From CAZEVY01 sp964515555 (GTDB taxonomy: Bacteria; Acidobacteriota; Terriglobia; Bryobacterales; Bryobacteraceae), in the NCBI GenBank assembly GCA_964515555.1, contig CAZEVY010000013.1:20839-84838 (forward strand): a DNA stretch of 64,000 nucleotides. Reading direction: 5' to 3'. Of this stretch, positions 10,303 through 19,800 are shown in pieces. Below the pieces are notes generated by a model. The model was not told the DNA's origin, searched no databases, and saw only the letters and a program-made list of their open reading frames with translations. Within the stretch, counting starts at the first letter, position 1. Every line of letters begins with the position of its first letter. The position numbers and the translations under genes are program-made.

Positions 10303-11368
10303 CAGCAGCGATGATGGCCAGGGTAGCCTCGGCGCACGCTCGCCACGTGAACATCGCCGCCCGGCGAGGCCCGGCGGCAGCGAGCCGTTCGCGCAGCGCT
10401 TCGTCAGTCGCAAGAAGCAGCACCGCATCGGCGATCGCCGCGACATCGTCGGGCGGAAACAGCAGCGCCGCATCGCCGGCGACGCTCCGCATCGGCTCGA
10501 CCGCCGAGCATGCCGTGGGAACACCCGCCGCCATGGCTTCCAGGACCGGCATGCCGAAGCCCTCGAAGGTCGAGGGGAAGACGAACGCGCCCGCGCCCGC
10601 ATACAGCTCGTAGAGCCGCTCGCGCGAAATCCAGCCGGTCAGCTCGACCGGCGCGCCGAGCTCGCGGATCAGCGCCTCCAGACGACCGGCGAAGAAGCCG
10701 CGCATGCCCGCTATCACCAGCCGCCACTCGGGCCGCGCGCGGTGGAACGTCGCGAAAGCGCGCACCAGCCGGTCGAGGTTCTTGTGCGGATGCAGCGTCG
10801 AGACGCACAGGATGCAGTTCGACGGTCGCCGCGCAAGCTCGAAGAGCCGCTCGTCGACCCCGTGGGGAACGACGCGAATCTTCGCAGCGTCGACCGGGTA
10901 GTAGCGCAGCAGATCGGCTCGCGTGGCCTCGCTCACGGCGATCAGCCGATCCGAGGAGCATGCCGACTGGAACAGCAGCGCGCGCCAGAACGGCAGGTCC
11001 CACCATCGGAAGTGCTCCGGGTGGCGCTTGTGCTGGAGGTCGTGGAAGACGGTGACGGTGGGGCACGGGCACGCGAGCGGCGCCGTGAATCCGGGATTAA
11101 ATAACACGTCGAGCCGGTCGCGCGCGGCGGCGACGGGCAGCATGGCCTGCTCCCAGACGATGCGCGCGGGGCGCGACATCGCTCCCACCGGCTGCGGGCG
11201 CTCGACGAAGCGCCCCGCCGCGAGGTCTGCGGTCTCGCGATTGGTGTAGAGGAAGTACTCGTTGACGGAGTCGATCTCCGCGAGAGCGCCGAGCAGGCTG
11301 CGCAGGTAGATCTCGGTGCCGCCCACACCGCCCGGAATCAGGTAGAGCGCGTTGACGCCGACGCGCAT
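10235..11368 (-). CDS. glycosyltransferase family 4
   Basis: A retaining, GT-B fold sugar transferase of 377 aa. The N-terminal domain begins MRVGVNALYLIPGGVGGTEIYLRSL; the C-terminal domain has the nucleotide-sugar signature STFEGFGMPVLEAMAAGVP with the GT4 E-x7-E spacing. It is the last gene of a leftward operon of glycosylation genes and begins seven bases after the TMTC-like gene. The sugar and acceptor cannot be deduced; a role in exopolysaccharide or cell-surface glycan is likely. The C-terminal tail beyond about residue 355 overlaps vapC and may be a non-homologous extension. Confidence 0.85.
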   Translation of the reverse strand: MRVGVNALYLIPGGVGGTEIYLRSLLGALAEIDSVNEYFLYTNRETADLAAGRFVERPQPVGAMSRPARIVWEQAMLPVAAARDRLDVLFNPGFTAPLACPCPTVTVFHDLQHKRHPEHFRWWDLPFWRALLFQSACSSDRLIAVSEATRADLLRYYPVDAAKIRVVPHGVDERLFELARRPSNCILCVSTLHPHKNLDRLVRAFATFHRARPEWRLVIAGMRGFFAGRLEALIRELGAPVELTGWISRERLYELYAGAGAFVFPSTFEGFGMPVLEAMAAGVPTACSAVEPMRSVAGDAALLFPPDDVAAIADAVLLLATDEALRERLAAAGPRRAAMFTWRACAEATLAIIAAATSSPPSNPRSEDPRHAGSAGR

Positions 11369-11375
11369 GCGATTC

Positions 11376-13106
11376 CTAGCGGCCCTGCCTGCGCTGCTCG
11401 ACCTTGCCGAGCGCCTCGAGCGCGACGCGGTCGCGCGGATTGAGCGCCAGAGCGCGGCGGTACTCGGCGGCGGCGCGGTCGAGGTCGCCGGCGAGGAAGT
11501 GGATGTTGCCGCGATACACGTAGGTCATCCCGAACTTCGGGTCGAGCTGCTCGGCCTTCTCCAGCGCGGCCAGCGCCTCCGGGTACCGCGCGCGCTTGGC
11601 GAGCACCATTCCGATCTGCGCGTAGACGTGCCCGGTGGCCTCCAGCTTCGCGGCCTGCTCGAATCGCGCCAGCGCCTCGTCGGCTTTGCCCGCGCAGTCG
11701 TAGGCGAGCGCCGTATCCATCAGGAGGCGGTAGTCGGGCGGCTCGAGCGACGCGGCCTTCTCGTAGTGCGCGACGGCTTCCTCGCACTGGCCGAGCTCGT
11801 AGTAGCTGAAGGCCAGGTGGAATCGAGGGCGGACCTTGTTGGGCGACTTGGCGACGGTGTCGTGCCAGAGCGCCTGCGAGCTCCCCCACACCTGGTTGCG
11901 GCTGCGCGTGAGCTCGGCGGCGACGACCAGCCCAATCGCAAGCGCCGTGCCGACGGTGGCCTTCTTCGCGCTCCAGCGCGAGAGCAGGTCAATAGCGATC
12001 ATGATGAGACCGACCAGCGGGACGTAGACGCGGCGCTCGGCAACCGGGTCGGCGATGGGCACGAACGACGAAGTCGGCGCGAGCATCACGAGAAACCACA
12101 GCCATCCGAAGGCCGCCAGCGGAAAGCGGTGGCGTAGCACCCACGCTCCGGTGACGGCGGCGGCCAAGGCGGCCAGGCCGAGGATGGCGGCGTGGTCGAG
12201 CGGCCCGCGCGAGATGGCGAACTCGGGGTCGACGTTCTGGCCGTAGGGGAGCACGAACATGCGGACGTAGAGCCAGATCGCGCGGCATTGGGTCCAGAAG
12301 TAGTCGTGCCAGGGGAGGCCCTTGACGCGGAATCCGGCGGAGTCGGCGGCGGCCAGCACGCGCACGATAAAGGCGATCGCGGGAACCGCCAGCGCGGCGA
12401 TCGGCAGGTAGACGCGCCAGTTGCGGCGGACGCCGGCGAAGGTGAATCCCGGATTCCACCAGAAATCGGTCAGCACCAGCAGAGCAGGGAGCACGGCGGC
12501 CTGCTCCTTCGACATGCAGGCGGCGCCGAACAGCGCGACGATGGCGAGCGCCCGCGCCCATCCTATGCCGGATTGGCCGACGCCGGCCTCGAAGCGCCCG
12601 AGAAACAGCGCCATCGACGCCAGAACAAAGAAGCCCGTTAATGTTTCCGACCGGCTGGCGGCGTAGGCGACCGACTCGGTCTGCAAGGGGTGCAGCAGGA
12701 ACAGGCCCGCACCGAACAGCGCCAGTTCCTCCCGCCCGCGGGCGAGGCGCCGCAGGATCAGCCAAACCAGGGCGGCGTTGGCGATGTGCAGCGCGACGTT
12801 GACGACGTGATAGGAGAACGGCTCGCGGCCGAAGAGCGTGAAGTTGGCCCAGTAGGTGAGCATCAGGACGGGACGGACGCCGCGCAGCCACACGTCGAGC
12901 GTGACGCCCTCGTAGCCGCCGGTGGCGAAGGGAAGGTAGGTGTCGTCGAACAGGAAGGGTCCGCCGATCGCCGGCGCGTAGGCGAAGAAGCCGGCCAGCA
13001 CGGCCATGGCCGCGATGGCGAAGTAGGGCCACCGCGGCGGCGCGGCGGCCGCGCGCGCGTCGCCCTTCTCTTTCTTATCTGTCGGCCGCCGTTTTTCCTT
13101 CTTCAT
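11376..13106 (-). CDS. TMTC-like multi-pass membrane protein with TPR tail
   Basis: A 576-aa protein. After a very basic N-terminus come about ten predicted membrane segments containing FDDTYLP, a GT-C-like acidic motif in the first loop, RPVLMLTYWANF, HPLQTESVAYAASR and SKEQA. From about residue 425 there are four tetratricopeptide repeats. This is the arrangement of TMTC-type O-mannosyltransferase-like proteins common in acidobacteria; donor and acceptor are unknown. The start is the ATG at 13106 within the end of the DUF2304 gene; a longer reading adds 15 unconvincing residues. It is in an operon with four other glycosylation genes. Confidence 0.75.
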   Translation of the reverse strand: MKKEKRRPTDKKEKGDARAAAAPPRWPYFAIAAMAVLAGFFAYAPAIGGPFLFDDTYLPFATGGYEGVTLDVWLRGVRPVLMLTYWANFTLFGREPFSYHVVNVALHIANAALVWLILRRLARGREELALFGAGLFLLHPLQTESVAYAASRSETLTGFFVLASMALFLGRFEAGVGQSGIGWARALAIVALFGAACMSKEQAAVLPALLVLTDFWWNPGFTFAGVRRNWRVYLPIAALAVPAIAFIVRVLAAADSAGFRVKGLPWHDYFWTQCRAIWLYVRMFVLPYGQNVDPEFAISRGPLDHAAILGLAALAAAVTGAWVLRHRFPLAAFGWLWFLVMLAPTSSFVPIADPVAERRVYVPLVGLIMIAIDLLSRWSAKKATVGTALAIGLVVAAELTRSRNQVWGSSQALWHDTVAKSPNKVRPRFHLAFSYYELGQCEEAVAHYEKAASLEPPDYRLLMDTALAYDCAGKADEALARFEQAAKLEATGHVYAQIGMVLAKRARYPEALAALEKAEQLDPKFGMTYVYRGNIHFLAGDLDRAAAEYRRALALNPRDRVALEALGKVEQRRQGR

Positions 13107-13458
13107 GCAGACTCTGAATGCGGTACTCGAGAATGGCGACCTTCTGGGCAAGCGCGATATTGGCGTCCTTCAAGTGAGAGATGATCACCGAAAAACGAAA
13201 GAACACCAGCAGGAACGCGCCCAATCCGATCAGCAACAGCGCCACCGGCGGATGGGCGATGCCCAGCATGAAGGCAGCCCAGGCGAGCACCGAGTCGGCG
13301 CGGGAGAGCACGAGCAAGACCACGGCGGCTGCCAGCCAGCTCACCGAGTACTCGACGCGTATATGCGCGCGGCGCAGCGAGAGCAGCACCATCAGGATGA
13401 GCGCGGCGCTGAGCAGCGTCGTGAGGTTCAGAAGGCGGCTGACGGTTTCCGGATTCAT
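13075..13458 (-). CDS. DUF2304 family membrane protein
   Basis: A 127-aa protein with three hydrophobic helices (about 11-29, 38-60 and 70-93) and a C-terminal coiled-coil-like helix (LKDANIALAQKVAILEYRIQ). It matches the small DUF2304 proteins that regularly accompany a dolichyl-phosphate-mannose-synthase-like GT2, as here, where the GT2 ends three bases upstream. Its biochemical role is not established; it may help the transferase at the membrane. Confidence 0.75.
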   Translation of the reverse strand: MNPETVSRLLNLTTLLSAALILMVLLSLRRAHIRVEYSVSWLAAAVVLLVLSRADSVLAWAAFMLGIAHPPVALLLIGLGAFLLVFFRFSVIISHLKDANIALAQKVAILEYRIQSLHEEGKTAADR

Positions 13459-13461
13459 GGG

Positions 13462-14199
13462 TCACCTCGCCGGCGGACGCTTCGCCTTGGGCCCGCCGAA
13501 TTTCAGGACGTTGACGAAGACGCCCAGCAGCACGTGCAGAATATAGTAGATCGACTTCATGGTCGTGATGGTGCTGCGGCCGGCGCGGCGCGGGCGCGTG
13601 CTGCACGGCACCTCCACGAAGCGAAACGCGCGGCGCTGCAAGACCACCAGCGCTTCGATCTCCGGGTATTCCAGCGGGAAGCTGCGCCCGAAAACTTCCA
13701 GCGCCTCGCGGTTGACGCCGACGAAGCCGGACGTCGGGTCGGTAACCCGCTGGCCGAGAATCGGCCGCAGCACCAGGCGGAAGAATCGGATGCCCTGCAT
13801 GCGGACCCAACTGGTGTGGCCGCCGTCGCCGCTGAGAAAGCGCGAGCCGATCACCATCTGACAGCGCGAAGTGCGGAGCGCCTCGAGGATGCGCGGAATC
13901 TCGCGCGCGTCGTGCTGCCCGTCGCCGTCGACGCGGATGACGTACTCGAAGCCCATCTCATAGGCCAGCTTGTAGCCGGCCTGCACGCAGCCGCCGAGGC
14001 CGAGGTGGTGCGGCAGTTCGAGCACGCGCGCCCCGGCGTCGCGCGCCACGATGCGCGTGGAGTCCGAGGAGCAGTCGTCGATTACGAGCACGGGCGCTCC
14101 GGGCAGCGCCTCGCGCACCTCGCGCACCACCGAGCCGACGGCGCCCTCTTCGTTAAAGGCGGGGATGATCACCATGAGCGGCTCACGCGGCGCGCTCAC
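13462..14199 (-). CDS. glycosyltransferase family 2 (polyprenyl-P-mannose synthase-like)
   Basis: A 245-aa inverting GT-A enzyme. It begins PLMVIIPAFNEEGAVGSVV, has the DDCSSDST loop, the DXD-like RVDGDGQHD, and TSGFVGVNREALEVF. The likely activity is transfer of a sugar from a nucleotide to polyprenyl phosphate. The start is the GTG at 14199, which overlaps the stop of the upstream GT2 (GTGA); a much longer open reading frame upstream is arginine-rich shadow sequence and is rejected. A hydrophobic helix near the C-terminus (YYILHVLLGVFVNVL) would tether it to the membrane beside DUF2304. Confidence 0.85.
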   Translation of the reverse strand: MSAPREPLMVIIPAFNEEGAVGSVVREVREALPGAPVLVIDDCSSDSTRIVARDAGARVLELPHHLGLGGCVQAGYKLAYEMGFEYVIRVDGDGQHDAREIPRILEALRTSRCQMVIGSRFLSGDGGHTSWVRMQGIRFFRLVLRPILGQRVTDPTSGFVGVNREALEVFGRSFPLEYPEIEALVVLQRRAFRFVEVPCSTRPRRAGRSTITTMKSIYYILHVLLGVFVNVLKFGGPKAKRPPAR

Positions 14200-15185
14200 A
14201 GCTCGGCCACCTTTCGCAGGGCGATGCGATGGCACGCCGCCAGCCGGCGGAACTGGCCGGAGCCGAGCCGTGCGCCCGCGCGGATGCGCCGCCGCTCGCG
14301 CCATAGCCGCGGCATCGCCGCCACCGCAGCGGCATGCGCGCGAACGACGATCCAGGCGAGCCGCAGGGCGGACCCCTGGCCCGAGGCCTGGAACTCGCCC
14401 GCCAGTCCCCTGCCCCGCACCATCGCGACCACATGCCAGAAATAGCGGACGATTTCGCAAAAAGGAGCGGCGAGCAGCATGGCGAGCGGAAAATTCCTGA
14501 CCAGCAGAAACAGGCGGTTGCGCTCGACGAGAAAGGCCTTCAGCGCCGAGGCGCGCCCGGCCGTCTGCGAAAGGTCGTGGTCGACAACCGCGGCGGGGGC
14601 GTACACGCAGCGCCAGCCGGCCCAGCGCGCGCGCAGGCCGAGGTCGGTGTCCTCGCAGTAGAGAAAGAATTCCTCGTCGAACAGCCCGATTTCATCGAGC
14701 ATCGCGCGGCGGTAAAGCGCGGCGCAGCCGCTGGGAAGCAGGACGTCCTCGACGCGATCGTAGCGCGAGGGCGGCTCACCCTGCCCGCGCTGCTTGCTGG
14801 ATCCATCGGCGGCAAGCAGCATTCCGGCGGACTCCAGCATGGTCTCCGACGAACGGATGCGGCAGGCGCACATGCCGGCGTCGCCGATCGAGGCGATCAT
14901 GGCGGCGAGCCATTCAGGATGCGCACGGGCGTCGTCGTTGAGGACGGCGAGAAATGGCGCGCGAGTGGCGCGGAAGACCTGGTTGACGGCGGCGCCGAAG
15001 CCCACGTTGGCGGCGTTGGCGACGATCGTGAGGCGATCGGCCGGGAGGCGCGCGGCGCGCGCGAGGCCACGGCCGCTGTTGTCGACGACGAAGGCTTCGA
15101 AGGCGGGATACGTCTGGCGGGCGAGCGAAGCGAGGCACGCTTCCAGCGGGGCGCCGGCGTTCAGCGTCGGGATCACGACGGTCAC
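14196..15185 (-). CDS. glycosyltransferase family 2 (rhamnosyltransferase-like)
   Basis: A GT-A sugar transferase. From GTG 15185 the 329-aa product starts VTVVIPTLNAGAPLEACL and has VVDNSGRG, FLAVLNDDARAHPEW and LFDEEFFLYCEDTDLGLRARWAG, a pattern typical of WcaA/rhamnosyltransferase-like enzymes. One or two hydrophobic helices follow around residues 220-250. An in-frame ATG at 15323 would add 46 residues, but that stretch is AT-rich, promoter-like DNA and unlike the family, so the shorter start is preferred. It is the first gene of the five-gene glycosylation operon. Confidence 0.8.
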   Translation of the reverse strand: MTVVIPTLNAGAPLEACLASLARQTYPAFEAFVVDNSGRGLARAARLPADRLTIVANAANVGFGAAVNQVFRATRAPFLAVLNDDARAHPEWLAAMIASIGDAGMCACRIRSSETMLESAGMLLAADGSSKQRGQGEPPSRYDRVEDVLLPSGCAALYRRAMLDEIGLFDEEFFLYCEDTDLGLRARWAGWRCVYAPAAVVDHDLSQTAGRASALKAFLVERNRLFLLVRNFPLAMLLAAPFCEIVRYFWHVVAMVRGRGLAGEFQASGQGSALRLAWIVVRAHAAAVAAMPRLWRERRRIRAGARLGSGQFRRLAACHRIALRKVAEL

Positions 15186-15499
15186 TTGCGGATCGGACAG
15201 AGTAACGAGTTTATCATCGGGCGGAGCGCGCTCCCGAACGCGCCGCGCCGACTTCGGCAGGCGAACCGCGAATTGTAAAAATGAAAAAACGAAGCCAATC
15301 GAGCGGCCGCCGGGAGGCGCCATACATACTCAAGCAAGGATAACGCCGGTCGGTCCGGGCGCGATCCGGCGAAAACGGGCAAGTCGCGGCGCAGGAGCAA
15401 GATCGCCGCGGCGAACGGTTGGTGATCGAACTTCGAAGACCGCTCGCTCACGCTCGCGGCTCAGTAACGGAACCACGTAGCGGTCGGGGCGGCAACACG
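15186..15499. other. intergenic region with promoter-like DNA and a dispersed repeat
   Basis: No gene is evident. Reading leftward, TACAAT (revcomp at 15274-15279) and TAAACT just before the GT2 start are possible -10 boxes for the glycosylation operon. At 15438-15470 lies one copy of a dispersed motif, GACCGCTCGCTCACGCTCG followed by CGGCTCAGTAACGG, with relatives at 16752-16781 and 21406-21448. Confidence 0.4.
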
Positions 15500-16732
15500 T
15501 CACCGGTCCGGGGCGACTTCCTCCAGCCGCGTGCGGCGCGTTTCGGGGAGCGTGAAGCTTAGCGCGGCCGCGAGAAGAAAGAAGCCCGAACTGAGCGCCA
15601 GACCGGCACCGAAGCCGCTGCGGTCGGCGATCGCGCCGACCAGATATGGCGCAGCGGCGGCGAGGCATCGGCCGAAGTTATACGTAAAGCCCTGGCCCGA
15701 GCCGCGCACCGCGGTCGGGTACAACTCGGCGAGCATGGCGCCGAACAGCGAAAAATAGCCGGTGCCGAAGAAGCCGACCAGCGGGCCGAGAGCGAGCAGA
15801 GCGGCGGACGGGTCGCCGAGCCAGGAGGGCAGGCGCCCGTAGACCGGCGCGACGACGGCCGCGCCGAGCACGTAGAAGAGGAATGCGGGGCGGCGGCCGA
15901 AACGGTCGGCGAGAAAACCAAAGGACCAGTAGCCGAGGAGGGCGCCGACCTGCACCGCGATCATGAAGCCGCCGGTGGAGGTGATGGTCATTCCGCCGCC
16001 GCCTTGTTCGCGCGGCGCGGAGAGAAATCCCGGAAGCCAGAAGAAGAGCGCCCAGTAGGCGAGCAGCACCGACGAGGCCAGCGAAGTCGCGAGCACGGTG
16101 CGGCGCAGCAGAGGCGCGCGGAAGATGGCGGCCAGCGATCCGCGGGCGCCGCCGCCGGCGGTCCAGATCTCCGGCTCGGTTACCTTGCGGCGAATCCAGA
16201 CGGTGGAGAGCGCCGGCAGGAGGCCGACGAGAAAGAGCGCGCGCCATCCGAAGTGCGGCAGCACCAGCGCCGTCACGCCGGCGGCCAGCATGTAGCCCAG
16301 CGCCCAGCCCGACTGCATGAAGCCGATCGCTTTCGCGCGATGCTCGGCCGGCCACGACTCGGCCACCAGCACCGCGCCCGCCGACCACTCGCCGCCGAGT
16401 CCCAGTCCGACGAGGCCGCGCCAGATGCACAGCGAGACCAATCCAGTCGACGTCGCCGATCCGGCGGAGGCGAGCGAGTAGACAAGGATGGTGTAGATCA
16501 GCGTCCGGCGGCGTCCGATGCGATCGCACAGCATGCCCGCGAGGATGCCGCCGATGGCCGAGGCCGCCAGCGAGACGCTGCCGGCGAGTCCCGCCTGGGC
16601 GGCGGTGAGTCCGAACTCGGCGCGGATGGTTTGCAGCGCGAAGACGTAGAGGAGCACGTCCATGGCGTCGAGCATGTAGCCGGCAGTGGCGGCCCAGAGG
16701 GCCATCCAGCGGGGTTCGGCGAATCGGTTCAC
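15500..16732 (-). CDS. MFS transporter (sialate/organic acid:H+ symporter-like)
   Basis: A 410-aa major facilitator with about 12 predicted transmembrane helices. The loop 2-3 signature DRIGRRRTLIY and its second-half counterpart DRFGRRPAFL are both clear. The GEWSAGAVLVAESW and HRAKAIGFMQSGWALGY stretches resemble the NanT/sialate and aromatic-acid:H+ symporter subfamilies, so a carboxylate sugar or organic acid is a plausible substrate. It starts at GTG 16732, ten bases after TATACT, with no Shine-Dalgarno sequence, so transcription probably begins at or next to the start codon. Confidence 0.83.
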   Translation of the reverse strand: MNRFAEPRWMALWAATAGYMLDAMDVLLYVFALQTIRAEFGLTAAQAGLAGSVSLAASAIGGILAGMLCDRIGRRRTLIYTILVYSLASAGSATSTGLVSLCIWRGLVGLGLGGEWSAGAVLVAESWPAEHRAKAIGFMQSGWALGYMLAAGVTALVLPHFGWRALFLVGLLPALSTVWIRRKVTEPEIWTAGGGARGSLAAIFRAPLLRRTVLATSLASSVLLAYWALFFWLPGFLSAPREQGGGGMTITSTGGFMIAVQVGALLGYWSFGFLADRFGRRPAFLFYVLGAAVVAPVYGRLPSWLGDPSAALLALGPLVGFFGTGYFSLFGAMLAELYPTAVRGSGQGFTYNFGRCLAAAAPYLVGAIADRSGFGAGLALSSGFFLLAAALSFTLPETRRTRLEEVAPDR

Positions 16733-16751
16733 GGATTGTGTGAGTATAGCG

Positions 16752-16781
16752 GGACCGCTCCCTCCGGTCGCGGCCCCGTTG
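16752..16781. repeat. dispersed GACCGCTC repeat
   Basis: GGACCGCTCCCTCCGGTCGC followed by GGCCCCGTTGG. It closely matches 21406-21430 and, less well, 15438-15462. It lies upstream of the MFS gene and just beyond the 3' end of dnaE; the core GACC...GGTC could form a short hairpin. Confidence 0.45.
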
Positions 16782-16810
16782 GAATATGTCGCGGCTCCGT
16801 TGGAGGGCGG

Positions 16811-19800
16811 TTACTCCGACAGAACTTCGAGCGCCGACGGCCCGCAGATGCGCTCGACGTCGGCGCGGAATTCCTTGTCGGGGCGCACGCGCGCGGGCAC
16901 GTCGAGGATTACCGAGAAGTCGCGGGGCTTTTCGAGGCGCAGGCGAACCTCGCTTTCGCCGGGCTTGCGGTGAAACAGGTCGGTGAGCGCGGTGGCGCGC
17001 TCGCCGTGGCCGTTCTCGGCGAGCGGCACGCGGATCGAGATCAGCCGCGGCAGCCGGAGGCGGGCGTGCTCGAGCGGCACGATCTCCTTCACGGAGATCT
17101 TCGTCGGGCCGCCCTCTTCGGGCAGGGCCTGCCCGCGCACCAGCACGGCGCGATCCTCGACGAGCTCGGGAACGAGCTGCTCGTAGACGGTGGTGAAGAC
17201 GGAGGAATCGACGGAGCCTTCCCAATCCTCGAGCTGGAAGGCCGCCCAGGGCTTGCCCTCGCGATTGCGTTTGCGCTGGAGCGAGGTCACCACGCCGCAG
17301 AGGGCGACTTCGTCGCCGCGCGAAAGGCCTTCGAGGTTGGAGCTGGAGTGCGTGGCCAGCTCGGCGACCTTCTCGCGCCACTCGTCGAGCGGATGGCCGG
17401 TGACGTAAAAGCCGAGGGTCTCCTTCTCGCCGGCGAGCATCTCGCGCGGCGACCAATCGGCCACATCGGGCGGGGGCAGTGGAGGCAACTCGGCGGCTAC
17501 GGCGCCGAAGAGTCCGCCCTGGCCGGAGGCGCGATCCTGCCAGGCGCGCGCCCCCATCTCCATGGCCTTATCGAGCTGAGCCAGCGACTGCGCGCGCGTC
17601 GCGCCGAGCGAATCCATGGCGCCGGCCTTGATGAGGCTTTCGATGATGCGGCGGTTGACGCTGCTCAGGTCGACGTGCTCGCAGAATTCGACCAGGGACC
17701 GGAAGCGGCCGAGCGCCGTGCGCGCGCCGAGGATCTGCTCGACGGCGATGGGGCCGAGGTTCTTGATGGCGCTGAGACCGAATCGGATGGCGGCGCCGTC
17801 GGGCGTGAAGTTGAGGCCGCTGGCGTTGATATCGGGCGGCAGGACCTGGATGCCCATGTCGCGGCACTCGACGATGTAGCGGACGACCTTGGCGACGTTT
17901 CCGGTTTCCGAGGTCAGCAGCGCGCTCATGAACTCGACCGGATAGTGCGCCTTGAGGTGCGCGGTGACGTAGGCCAGGTAGGCGTAGGCGGCCGAGTGCG
18001 ACTTGTTGAAGCCGTAGCCGGCGAACTGCTCCATCAGCTCGAAGATGCGCTGGGCTTTCTTCGCCGGGAATCCGCGCTGCTTCGCGCCGTTGAGGAATCG
18101 CTCGCGCTGCGAGGCCATCTCGTCGGCCTTCTTCTTTCCCATGGCGCGCCGCAGCACGTCGGCCTCGCCGAGCGAGTAGCCCGCGAGGCGGTTGGCGATC
18201 TGCTGCACCTGCTCCTGGTACAGGATGACGCCGTAGGTTTCCTCGAGAATGTCCTTCAGTTCCGGCAGCTCGTAGAGGATCGGCTTCTTGCCGTGTTTGC
18301 GGTCGATGAAGTCGGGGATCATGCCGCCCTGGATAGGACCGGGACGGTAGAGGGCGTTGAGGGCGCAGAGATCCTCGATGCGGTCGGGACGATACCGCCG
18401 CAGGATGTCGCGCATGCCGGAGGATTCGAACTGGAAGACGCCGCTGGTGTAGCCGTTGGCGAAGATTTCGTAGGTCTTGGGATCGTCGAAGGCGAGGTCG
18501 TCAAGATTGATCTCGACGCCGCGGTATTCCCGGATGAGCTTGAGGGCGTCGTGGATGATGGTGAGCGTCGTCAGCCCGAGGAAGTCCATCTTGAGCAGCC
18601 CGAGCTTCTCGATGCCGTCCATGTCGAACTGGGTGACGACTTCCTCGCGGCTGGTGCGATAGAGCGGCACCAACTCCCGGAGCGGCACCGAGGAGATCAC
18701 CACGCCGGCGGCGTGCAGCGACGCGTTGCGCGCCAGGCCCTCGATCTTGCGGGCGACCTGGAGCACCTCGGCGACGCGCGGGTCGGCGCGGGCGGCGTCC
18801 TCGAGTCCCGGCTCCTGCTCGATGGCGTCCTTGAGCTTGATGTTGAGCTGGAGCGGGATCATCTTGGTGAGGCGGTCGACCTCGGCGTAGCTCATGTCGA
18901 GCGCGCGTCCCACGTCCTTGATCCCCTGGCGCGCGGCCATGGTGTTGAAGGTGATGATCTGCGCGACATGGTCGCGCCCGTATTTTTCGGTGACGTACTG
19001 AATGACCTCGCCGCGGCGGTTCATACAGAAGTCGATGTCGATGTCGGGCATGGTGACGCGTTCGGGATTCAGGAAGCGTTCGAAGAGCAGCCCGTACTGG
19101 AGCGGGTCAATGTCGGTGATGTCGAGCGCGTAGCTGACGAGGCTGCCGGCAGCCGATCCGCGGCCCGGTCCGACAGGTATGCCGCCGGTCTTGGCGAATC
19201 GGATGAAGTCCCAGACGATGAGGAAGTAGCCGGAGTATTTGGTCTGCTGAATGATCCGGATTTCGCGGTCCAGCCGTTCCTGGTACTCCGGAAGATCGTG
19301 GCGCAGGCGGCCGGCGGCGCGCAGAGCCTCCAGCCGCGGCCGGCGTTTCTCGAAGCCCTGGCGGGCGATGTACTCGAAGAAGGTGTCGGCGGTGTGCTCG
19401 GGAGGCACCGCGAAGCGCGGGAACGGGTCCTCGACCTTTTCCAGCTTGACGTGGCAGCGCTGGGCGATCTCCCAGGTGCGGTCGAGAGCGTCCTCGACCT
19501 CGCCGAACAGACGCATCATCTCGGCGCGCGACTTGACGAAGAATTCGGGCGTCTGGAACCGCATGCGGTCGGGGTCGGAGAGCGTCTTGCCGGTCTGGAC
19601 GCAGAGCAGGATCTCGTGGGCGCGGGCGTCGTCGTGCCGCAGGTAGTGAGCGTCGTTGGTGGCGACGAGGGGAATGCCGGTGTCGCCGGAGAGGCGCACG
19701 AGCGAGGGCAGCACGACCTTGTCCTGGGAGAGGCCGTGGTCCTGCAATTCGAGGAAGAAATTGCCGCGGCCGAAGAGGTCGTCGTATTCGTAGGCCAGCC

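Noticed and set aside
14202..14460. N-terminal extension of the second GT2 gene to ATG 14460.
   Set aside because: Arg/Gly/Pro-rich shadow of the upstream gene; the GTGA overlap at 14196-14199 gives the natural start.
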